A stretch of 64,000 bases of DNA from Antilocapra americana (Eukaryota > Chordata > Mammalia > Artiodactyla > Antilocapridae): positions 5,710,793 to 5,774,792 of the forward strand of contig ML660203.1 in assembly GCA_007570785.1 (NCBI GenBank), in the 5' to 3' direction. Below the pieces are notes generated by a model that was given only the letters and a program-made list of their open reading frames with translations, ran no database searches and was not told where the DNA came from. Positions 1 through 64,000 of the stretch are shown piece after piece. The first letter of the stretch is position 1. Every line of letters starts with the position of its first letter. Made by a program: the position numbers and the translations under genes.

Positions 1-415
1 GTGGTCCAGTGGTTGAAAATCTGCCTTCCAATGCAGAGTACGTAGGTTTGATCCCTGGTTGTAGCTCAGATGGTAGCCTGCGATACAGGAGACTTGGGTT
101 CAATCCCTGAGTCTGGAAGATCCCCTGGAGAAGGGAATGGCAACCACTCCAGTCTCCAGGATGCTTGCCTAGAGAATTCCATGGACAGAGGAGCCTGGTG
201 GGCTCCAGCCCATTGGGTTGCAAAGAGTCGGACACAACTGAGTGACCACCACTTTCACTTGGGGAAATAAGATCGCACATTCTGCAAGGCAACTAAGCCC
301 TCACACCGCAACTAGAGAAGCCCGCGTGCCGCAATGAATGATCCCAGATGCCGCAAGGAAGATCCTGTGTGCTGCAATGAAGCCCTGATGTTGCTAAATA
401 AATTTTTTTAAGGGT
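1..415 (+). mobile_element. CHR SINE interrupted by Bov-tA
   Basis: A CHR-type tRNA-derived SINE. The 5' part (1-60, ggtccagtggtt to atccctggtt) and the 3' part (261-415, ggggaaataagatcgcac to an AAATAAA-like tail) were split by a later SINE at 61-260. The 5' tip may be cut by the window start. Confidence 0.85.
61..260 (+). mobile_element. Bov-tA SINE nested in CHR
   Basis: Full-length tRNA-derived Bov-tA: gtagctcagatggta (A-box region), gggttcaatccctgag (B-box), then the Bov-A unit gaatggcaaccactcc to the end ctttcactt. It is inserted between two halves of a CHR SINE. Confidence 0.9.
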
Positions 416-690
416 ATCGCCACAAGAATAATAGCCAAGTAGGAAAGCACCGTGATGGAGAATGCGAGCATTAAGGTAGGTCATGGTGGTCCTCAGAGCA
501 TCACGTCCAGGATCACAGAGGTTCCTCGAGGATCTGACCTGGGAGGCGGCAGCAGCAGGCCCACTGAGGTCAACACTCTTAAGTGAGGCCGACCCTGCAC
601 ACCTTCTACCCACCTGGGACCTTGGATAAGAAAGCTACCTGGCCTAAAACCAAGGCTTCTTGCAGATGAACACCCGAGTGCCTCTTCCAT
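416..690. other. Unrecognised intergenic stretch
   Basis: No repeat family, splice-bounded exon or RNA gene is recognised here. The short minus-strand frames look non-coding. Confidence 0.4.
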
Positions 691-839
691 CCCACCTTGT
701 TTCATTTTGTTCTCTTATCCCCATTCCTCACTCCCATCCTCCCCGCTCCACCCTCTACAGGCAACCCTCCTAACATGCATCTTTTTGTTGATACATGTTT
801 TTGCAGACGCTGTGTTGTTTCTTGTGTGAATGTATTTGT

Positions 840-1470
840 AGCGTCAGTGCATGGTACTGTCCCATCTGTTTCTTACTTTTCTCACTCAGCTATTTTGAAG
901 GTCCATGTTACATGTTGTCTGTGGCTTGAAACGGCTTCGTATACTCCATGACATCAACCACTGACGTTTCCTTGCACATTGTCCCAGTGATGGACACTCC
1001 TCCACCCCGCCCCCGCCCCCTGCCGCCTCCACCGCTACTACTCCCTCACCACATCCTTCCACGCGTCTCCTCATGGACCCAGGTGAGAATTTTGTTGGCA
1101 ATATCGACCCAGACGTGGGATGTCTGGATCGGGGAACACATGCTTACTTCATTCAGTGAGCTGTGCTAGGAGGCTCTCCACTGGTTCCCGTGTCTCCGCC
1201 AACACTTGTCATTACCCATCTCTGCTAATCTGATGGGGGCCAATTGATATTGGATTGGTGCTTTAGTTTTGTGTTTCTCTGACGATTCAAGCGAACAGCT
1301 TTTCACTGGTTTGGTGGACTGGGTCTGTTTCTATGAATTGTTTGTTCCCTTCAGCCCATTTTTTTGTCTTGGGTTATCTATTTACTATTGCATATTCCTT
1401 GTATATCCTTGACAGTGAATCCTTTGTTGGTTTTAACCATTGCAAACATCTTTTCTCCTGCTCTCACACC
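840..1470 (-). mobile_element. Ancient L1 (L1M type) remnant
   Basis: Decayed LINE-1 3' sequence in reverse orientation. It follows the same order of landmarks as the young L1 at 62760-63500 (ccaacacttgtcatt, then gtgtttctctgacgattcaa, then cccttcagcccattttt) with heavy divergence. A C-rich stretch interrupts it near 1000-1060. Confidence 0.6.
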
Positions 1471-2960
1471 TACAGTTAGGCCTTTTGCCAACCATGGACA
1501 CCAATTAAGCAAACTAAGATATAAGAGAAGGGAGTAACAAAAGTAAAATGAAATGAGAAGTGAATTGTTAAGGTAAGTTTAAAAAAAATAGGTTAAAATG
1601 AGACAATAGAAATAACGGAGGAAAATACAGAACAAAAACGAAAAAGTAATATGAGTTTTTTTAACCTTAAAGTATAAAAGTTAGAAACATGTATAAAGAA
1701 GACCAAGAAGTTAAATAAATATGAAGGTAAAAATGTTTTTTAAAACAGTTATCAGGATGAACCAAATCACATATACCTATATTTAAAAAAAAAAAAACTT
1801 CATGGTAAAAAGGGAAATAATGCAGAAGCAAGGTAGGTAAAAGTCAAAGGGACAAAGCAGACACACATGTGAAGACAAAAATCAAAGAGCTAAGAGTAGA
1901 GACAGAACAGGTACTAAGCAAACCTGACGGTACTGAAAATATAGCAAGTGGAAATGGAGGGAAAAATGCTCCAAGGAACCAACAGAAGGCAGACTGGAAA
2001 TTCCTTACCAGCCAAGTCCTGCCCTGGGAGCCTGGGGTCCAGGTGCATTGGGCTGGAGGCAAGGCCCGGGGCTACTCTGGGTCATGTAACAGTTCACCCA
2101 TCAGTCTAGGGCCAAGGAAAAGCCGGGCCAGGACACCTGGATTCAGAGCCACTGCCCAGAACTCAGTCAATGCACAAGCCGTGGGCAGCAGCCAGTGCTC
2201 GGCCTTCGCCTGGCAACAGAGATTCTGGGCATGCTCCCCCGGGGTCCTTCAACACCACACCAACTCCCTTGTGCATCTCCCAGCCCCTCTGGCTCAATCT
2301 CTGCCTTCAGCGGAGCCCACCAGTGAGGCTGAAGCCACACAGCTACAGGGCCAGGGAAAATGATGCCCTGGCATCCCTCTGTCAAGCAAGGAGACAGCCT
2401 GTTTGAACAAGTTCAGACAGCACCATCTCTGGGATTCACCGGAGGCGACAGAACATCCGCCTGGTTCACCAGTCAGAGCAGTGGCCCTGAGGACCCAGGG
2501 ACAAGCTCCCTCCAGGACACACCGACTAGCTACCTGCCCCAAAGTGGCCAGCTAGGTATGAAATGGGGGGATAGGTTATTTCTAGTTCCAATGGCAGGAC
2601 CAATAGATCAAACAGGAAATCCAGGGTTCCATCAGGCATCAAAAATGCACGCAGGTTGTACTTCACACAAACAGGTTGGAAGGCTGAGGAAACATCCAGG
2701 TGAGTCACTGGAGGGTGGAAAATATCTGATCTTATCAAAAGTGACATCAGCGACCCGGGGGCTGAGTCCTGCCGCCTTGAATCCTTCCAGGTATGTGGAG
2801 ACAGGTGGTTCCTCTGCGGCTCCAGAAGTCCACTTGCAATTGAGTTGCTTGACAAGGCAGCTGAGATGTGGCGCGTGGTGCTGGGCTGCCAGTTGGCCCA
2901 CATAGTTCTCTCTAGTCCACAGACTAGCGGTTCCTGGATTTGGGGATTTCATCAACCAGT
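1471..2960. other. Unassigned intergenic stretch, A-rich then GC-rich
   Basis: 1500-1840 is A-rich without a recognised family. 1870-2900 is GC-richer and holds a plus-strand open frame of 164 codons (1869-2363) that overlaps many alternative frames. I recognise no protein motif and no splice context, so I do not call a gene. Confidence 0.4.
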
Positions 2961-3120
2961 TTGGTTGTTGTTGTTATTTTGGCTACACCAAATCCTAGTT
3001 ATAGCACATGGGATCTTTTTAGTTGTAGCACGTGGGATCTAGATCCCTGACCAGCATCGAACCCGGGCCCCCTGCATTGGGAGCATAGAGTATTCGCCAC
3101 TGGACCACCAGGGAGGCCCC
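2960..3120 (-). mobile_element. CHR SINE
   Basis: The reverse complement begins ggggcctccctggtggtcca and includes the B-box-like gggttcgatgctggtc, followed by the CHR body and a TTATTTTGGCTACACC-type 3' end. First of two adjacent CHR copies. Confidence 0.85.
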
Positions 3121-3149
3121 TTGAATTTTTGTAATTGGGAAACTCATAT

Positions 3150-3285
3150 ACAGTTTTTTCCTTCTTTTTTGGCCATGTCATGCAGCGTTATCAGATCTTA
3201 GTTCCCCAACCAGGGACTGAACCCAGTCCCCCTGCATTGGGAGCACAGAGTCCTAACCACTGGACCACCAGGGCAGTGCCCTGTA
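3150..3285 (-). mobile_element. CHR SINE
   Basis: Second CHR copy. The minus strand has ggtggtccagtggttaggac and gggttcagtccctggttggg, ending in the aaaaaagaaggaaaaaa tail. Same orientation as its neighbour 30 bases away. Confidence 0.85.
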
Positions 3286-5339
3286 AGACTGTTCATATTT
3301 TATTTTTCCAAGGAAAACATTTTTTTAAAGCTACCATCTAATATCATCATTATTTTCTAAAAGAAAACATTTTAGCACCAAAAAAATAAGACAAAAGGAT
3401 GGGATGATCTCTTATACAGAATAACTATGAAATGCCCACCATTTGGAGAGAAAAGTCAGGAAAACTCATCGTGGGCCAATACTGGTGCCCACCACGTGAC
3501 CTGTCAGGAGTTAGATTCCAAGCCCAGTGCTTTGGAGGAACAGGCCAGTGGACCTGGAGTGGATCCTGGTACGGGTTAGAATACAACCTGTGTCAAAACT
3601 GTCACTCAAGTCTGATGCGCCTCCTGACCGCCCAGCTGGTGGCTCACCTCCGTTCCTGGGTTGAGGTCCTCATGACACCTTGTCTCCTTTACCAGTGGTC
3701 CCCAAGCCACCACATCATTAGAATCATCTGGGTGGGAGCTTCTCAAGTTGCAGGCTCCCAGGTCCCACCACCCACCGGAGATCTGGTCCCATAGTTCCAG
3801 CATGGGGCCCTGTGGTCATCCAAATTTAGGCACCTTGGACCCCGCCACTCAACCCTATGAAATGACTGACCTGAAGCCATCAGCACTGGGGCCTGGAAAG
3901 TAGAACTGAGACCAAGGATAGATGACAGGAGAACCCAGACTGGCACCGAGGCCACCTAGAGCAAGCAGGAATGGTCACAGGCTGTGCTGGTGCTGAAGCT
4001 GGTGCCAGAGAGAGGAGCTGGGGGACTGGGCGACGTTCACGGCCGAAGTGAAAGGGTGAGGTGGGAGGGACAGACAGGGCAACAGAACGTGAGCACGCTC
4101 TGTAGGTTCACAAGAAAGGTCTTGTTATGAGCAAGCTTTTTCTGGGTGATGAGCGGCTTCTAACTACCGCTGCGGCCTCTCCGTCTCTCACCACCATCAT
4201 CCTTGTCCCCTTCCTCCCTACAGGTCTCCTCACCCAGTCACTTGCTGTCGAACATCTCCACCCCACTCCTGGGTCACCCACATAGCCCGGGTGCTCAGGA
4301 GTGTCTGCAGCCTGGACAGAGAGACGGGCCAGAGCGCTGGCTGGCCCAGGGGCCTCCTTGTGACGGCACCGCCCAGCCCGCGGGGAGACCAGCTTCGGCC
4401 AGAACTCCCAGAGCGTGAACACGCACAGCAGGGCTCGTGCCTGGGCCTCAGGGCGACACCACCCCATGCCACCTCCCCGGCATGGACTCCCAGCGCCGTC
4501 TAACACGAGCAGCTGGCTTCAGAAGGAAGACATTGCAAAGTCGTGGAAATGTCACTAATGTTGTCTAAGCATCTGTGTGGGGCTTGAGAGGGCTCATTCT
4601 TGTGGAACGACGAGGGGACAAAGTCTTGGGAGCTGCCAGGCCACTGGGCCCTGCTGGCCTCTCAGCCAGGCTGACTCAGCGCTCTCTGACGAGGTCACAT
4701 GGTCCTGCAGAGACGTGTGAAGGGGCCCCGGGACCAAGGTTGGCATTTCGCGGTTACAGGCCTCTCATGGCGATGATCCATCTCCACACACGAGGGGCTG
4801 CAATGTGATACAGGGCACAATGCTGAGGTCTGCCCTGCGGGGGGCTGCCCAAGGGCGGGAGAGACGGCGACAGATGGGACTCACGGGCAGAGGTGGCTGG
4901 TGACACCTTGCTGGCTCCAGCCTGCACCCTGGACTGTTGTTTGATCTCCTGTTTTGATCTGTGGTCTTGCGCCCCCAGGGGATGTGGATTCTGCCCCTTT
5001 GCCTCCTCCCACCCCAACAGAAGCTCAACAGGATCAGCCCTGGTCCTAAATTCAGACTTTATAAAAGCATTTCTGACCTTTCTCCACAAGGATCCCAATT
5101 AGAAACTGGTGAGAACTGGCACTTCTTTGGGACTTTATATAAACAACATCCCACGTTTGCTCTAACGATGTCTGGAGGGCATCTGATCACATGATCTCAC
5201 TCTATGGGGCTCCCTGTGCCCATGTGACCCTAAAGTTTCTATGTGCCAAGCCTCTGGTTTCTCAGCTGATGTCAAGCGCTCACTTGGAAGAATTCACTGG
5301 ACTCTCTTAAAATACAGACCAGAAGAACCACGGATGGGA
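3286..5339. other. Downstream flank of DHX35, mostly unassigned
   Basis: GC-moderate sequence. 3685-3850 (cagtggtccccaag, then attagaatcatctgggtggg) resembles a MER5-type non-autonomous hAT element. The rest shows no recognised gene or repeat; the open frames on both strands at 4100-5100 overlap each other and lack motifs. Confidence 0.4.
3685..3850 (+). mobile_element. MER5-like DNA transposon fragment
   Basis: Contains cagtggtccccaag followed by atcatctgggtgggagctt and caggctcccaggtcccacc, the order seen in MER5 (hAT-Charlie) elements. Diverged; boundaries approximate. Confidence 0.45.
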
Positions 5340-6420
5340 GGGACTACATTTACTTTAAGTATAAAGGTTTACTATTATTAACAAGTTACCACTATTATTT
5401 ACATGTTTATAAAACAGAAATAAAAATGACATACACGTTTGGTGCCAAAAGTGGCACATCCAAACTAGGATCAGTACAAAAATAAACTTTCAAGCTATGT
5501 GTTTGCAAACATCATCACAGCCACGCTGCCCCGGGGACAATGACACCAGTGCCTGCTGGAAGGGCCCCCGCCTTCTCACAAGAAGCCAAGCAAACACACA
5601 GAAGACAAATGAACAAGGTATGTTCCTGAGCTACAGAAGCTTAGAGCCTCTAAACGGTTGTGAACTTCTGCTACCGAGGATCTGGGATGGGTTTTGAGCT
5701 GATGAGCTGTCACTAGTGGCATTGGGACTAGTGGTACCGTGCGTGGAGGGGAAGCTAAGCTGCTTGTGAAGCCAAGGAGCCCTGTGCAGAGGGGTCCTCT
5801 CTGTTGATTGCCAATCCTCGCAAAGCTCCTGACCATAGCAAAACAGGAACACGGGCAGAGGGAAAACAGAAGCTACTTGGCTTGGGAGCCCCTGTGCCCG
5901 CCAAACATGCCTCTGGGTGACTGGCACAAATCCACCGCGTTTCCAGGGCCCCATCATAGATATGTGCCATGTCCACACTTGGCCAAGGACCTCACTGGTC
6001 AACAGAGGAGGGGTCTCAGCAGGGAGAGCAAGGCCAGCCCAGCAAAGCCCTGCCCACCTCACGTGGTACTGCAGCCTGCAGCAGCCCACCTTTCTCCCTG
6101 CTCCCCAAGAAGCCAGGCTGGAGTTCATGCCTGGTGGCAAGGGGCATGCTGGGCCAGGGAGGGTGCTGTGTGAGCCAAGAGCACGGGCTTTCCAACTCCT
6201 GCGCAGCAGGATGCCTGCCCAGGCAGAGACTCCTCTGGATCCCAGCGCAGAGTGCAGATGCTGAAGGGAGCGGGCAGGAGGGGGCTGTGAATGGGCTGCA
6301 GCCCACTGCAGAGCCGCTGAAGGGTCCACAGGAGCCGACGCCAGCTTGTCCACCTTGGGCTGGGGTGGCTGCGTGGAGGAGGGGACACCGAGCAGCCCCT
6401 GCAGCCGCCACCAGCTCTGC
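5340..6420 (-). other. DHX35: Probable DHX35 3' UTR
   Basis: The last exon must continue past the stop. The sequence below 6421 is GC-rich and turns AT-rich near 5500-5340. No AATAAA lies on the minus strand here. The best candidate signal is the variant TATAAA at 5406-5411, in a U-rich setting. The 3' end is therefore a guess. The plus-strand ORFs here read antisense to the UTR and are not genes. Confidence 0.4.
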
Positions 6421-61501
<55,081 letters not shown>

Positions 61502-61689
61502 CTGAAAAAAAATAACCAAACATTGTAAATAGACATACATTTTCTCAAAAGACCTAAGCAAAAGTATTTAAACATTATGAAATGAGCTATTTGCCAAAGG
61601 AAAGGACATTTTCAAAAAGAACTACCGAAACATATTCCTTATATTTATCAAAATGTATCTCAGGTACTGTTGGTATCAGTTTAAGGCGA

Positions 61690-62220
61690 CATAATTGCAA
61701 CTGAATATAATAACTCAGCAAAATATATAATGCATGTACTCCTTGATTCAAGAATTCTACTTTTAAGAAGTTATCCTAATACATGTGAACAAAGACGTAT
61801 ATACAAGCATACTCATTGCGGTGTTGTTTGTAAGTGCCAAAAATCCAAACAGCCTATATGTTTATCAACACAGGAGTGATTAAACAGTTATGAAAAGACT
61901 CCAATAATGGAATAATATGTAGTCATTAAAAAGAACAAATACCTATTTGTACTAATGTGGAATGGTCAAAGAGGTCTGCTATGGTAAGAAAGCAAAATAC
62001 AGGCCAGGGTGGTAATACACTAGTATTTATATTTTTTTAAAAACGGTAAATACATATATGCTCCTTTACATATAAGCTACTTTGGGGAAAAGCAAAACAA
62101 GGCACTGGTAACTGTACTATCTCCAGGGGGGAGAAGAAAGTGAGGGGCGGGGAGCAAGCATATGAGGAACCCCTTTAACTTTGTGCAATATGCATATATC
62201 ACCTTATTTTTCATTTACTA
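61690..62220 (+). mobile_element. Ancient L1 3' region
   Basis: agaattctacttttaagaag, gcgttgtt-like sequence near 61820, aatggaataatatgtagtca, then the non-coding tail: a decayed L1M 3' part in the intron upstream of exon 3. Confidence 0.65.
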
Positions 62221-62317
62221 ACTGGTGAAAACAGAAAGGAGATGCTTTCATCCCTACCCCTAGAACCAAGCTCACAATAAAGCACCTACACGCTACATCT
62301 ATATTTCAACTGGGCCT

Positions 62318-64000
62318 TCCTTTTTTTTTTTTAATTAATTAATTATTTTTTTATTGTTTTTGCCATACAATGCCATGATATCACCATGGGTTTACATATG
62401 TTCCCCCTCCAGAACCCCCCTCCCTCCTCCCTCCCTCCTCCTTCCTCCCGGGAAATCTCGATGCACCAGCCCCTAGCATCAATCCTGGCCTGGCGATTGA
62501 TTAGACATATGATAATTAACATGTTTCAATGCCATTCTCCCATATCATCCCACCCTTACCCTCATCCACAGAGTCCACGAGTCTATTCTATACATCTGCG
62601 TTCCTTTTGCTGTCTCGCATGTTGGGTTCTCGTTACTGTCTTTCTAAATTCCATATATATATGTGTTAATATACTGTATTGTTGTTTTTGCTTCTGGCTT
62701 ACTTCACTCTGGATAATGGGCTCCAGTTTCGTCCATCTGAGTAGAACTGCTTCAAATGAATTTTTTTTTAATGCTGAGTAATATTCCATTGTGTATATGT
62801 ACCACAGCTTTCTTATCCATTCGTCAGTTGATGGGCATCTAGGTTGCTTCCATGTCCTGGCTATTGTAAACAATGCAGCGATGAACATTGGGGTACACGT
62901 GGCTCTTTCAATTCTGGTTTCCTTGGTGTATATGCCTAGCAGTGGGATTGCTGGGTCATATGGCAGGACTATTTGCAGCTTTTTAAGGAACCTCCACACT
63001 GTTTTCCATAGTGGCTGTACTAGTTTGCATTCCCACCAACAGTGTAAGAGAGTTCCCTTTTCTCCACATCCTCTCCAGCACTTATTGCTTGTAGATTTTT
63101 GGATTACAGCCATTCTGACTGGTGTAAAGTGATACCTCATTGTGGTTTTGATTTGCATTTCTCTGATAATGAGTGATGTTGAACATCTTTTCATGTGTTT
63201 GTTAGCCATTTTTATGTCTTCTTTGGAGAAATGTCTGTTAAGTTCTTTGGCCCACTTTTTGATTGGGTTGTTTATTTTTCTAGAATGGAGCTGCAGGAGT
63301 TGCTTGCATATTTTTGAGATTAATTGTTTGTCCCTTGCTTCATTGGCTATTATTTTCTTCCATTCTGAAAGCTGTCTTTTCACCTTGCTTATAGTTTCCT
63401 TTGTTGTGCAGAAGCTTTTAATTTTAATTAGGTCCCATTTGTTTATTCGTGTTTTTATTTCCAATATTCTGGGAGGTGGGTCATGGGAGTATCCCGCTTT
63501 GGGTTATGGCAGAGAGTGTTTTGCCTATGTTATCCTCTAGGAGTTTTATAGTTTCTGGTCTTATGCTTAGATCTTTGATCCATTTTGAGTTTATCTTTGT
63601 GTATGGTATTAGAAAGTGTTCTAGTTTCATTCTTTTACAAGTGGCTGTCCAGTTTTCCCAGCACCACTTGTTAAAGAGGTTGTCTTTTCTCCATTGTATA
63701 TTCTTGCCTCCTTTGTCAAAGATAAGGTGTCCACAGATGTGTGGATTTATCTCTGGGCTTTCTATTCTGTTCCATTGATCTATATTTCTGTCTCTGTGCC
63801 AGTACCATACTGTCTTAATGACTGTGGATTTGTAGTATAGCCTAAAGTCAGGTAGGTTGATTCCGCCCGTTCCATTCTTCTTTCTCAAGATTGCTTTGGC
63901 TATACGAGGTTTTTTGTATTTCCATACAAATTGAGAAATTATTTGTTCTAATTCTTTGAAAAAGACCTCTGGTAGCTTGATAGGAATTGCATTGAATCTA
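62318..64000 (-). mobile_element. L1 (ruminant L1_BT type), 3' part, runs off the window
   Basis: A LINE-1 on the minus strand, cut by the window end. Its A-tail is the T-run at 62320-62332. The 3' UTR (about 62333-62582) contains the characteristic L1_BT stretch, seen here as its complement (tttgccatacaatgcc). ORF2 occupies 62583 to the window edge. An element this similar to the ruminant consensus, in nearly open frame, suggests a young copy. Confidence 0.93.
62583..64000 (-). pseudogene. L1 ORF2 C-terminal part with one frameshift
   Basis: The C-terminal part of the L1 ORF2 protein (endonuclease/reverse transcriptase); the catalytic domains lie beyond the window. It is open from the edge (reading [19 protein letters not shown]) to about 63485. 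A one-base indel then shifts the frame, and the frame from 63464 to 62583 is open for 293 residues ([18 protein letters not shown]). That frame carries the C-x3-C-x7-H-x4-C cysteine motif of ORF2p ([18 protein letters not shown]). The single frameshift makes this copy non-autonomous. Confidence 0.9.

Noticed and set aside
70..270. Open frames inside Bov-tA copies ([13 protein letters not shown] type peptides)
   Set aside because: These are chance frames of the SINE consensus, repeated at every Bov-tA or BovB copy, not genes.
1869..2363. 164-codon plus-strand open frame
   Set aside because: No recognisable motif, no splice context, and several other frames are open over the same GC-rich stretch.

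Overview
This is nuclear DNA of a bovid ruminant (cattle, sheep or goat type). The diagnosis rests on the repeats: tRNA-derived Bov-tA and dimeric Bov-A2 SINEs, CHR-type SINEs with short terminal duplications, 3' ends of the RTE retrotransposon BovB, and a ruminant L1 with its ORF2 tail. Older mammalian repeats (MIR, L2-like, L1M, a MER2-type DNA transposon) lie beneath them. Coding density is very low and every real exon is flanked by GT-AG splice sites.

The window holds one gene, on the minus strand: DHX35, a DEAH-box RNA helicase of the spliceosome. Twenty coding exons can be placed to the base, from 61501 down to the TGA at 6421-6423. Together they encode 645 residues in an unbroken reading frame through all nineteen introns. 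From memory the human protein has 703 residues and 22 exons. The shortfall is exactly 58 residues, so the first two coding exons and the promoter should lie beyond position 64000. All helicase motifs are present: GETGCGKS, TQPRR, DEAH, SAT, FLTGQ, TNVAETS and QRAGRGGR.

Layout: 1-6420 is the downstream flank and 3' UTR, with a nested SINE at the left edge, an old L1 remnant and two CHR SINEs. 6421-61501 is the exon series and its introns. 61502-64000 is the intron upstream of exon 3, ending in a minus-strand L1 that runs off the window. Intron 3 (52624-61408) carries a dead processed copy of cytochrome c (CYCS) mRNA, with three in-frame stops, a frameshift and a lost haem-ligand histidine.

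I found no undescribed molecular system. The points worth a second look are structural: several nested insertions with visible target-site duplications, a BovB copy that lost its reverse transcriptase core and then received a short L1 insertion, the CYCS retropseudogene, and a SINE whose tail ends about eight bases from the exon 3 splice donor.
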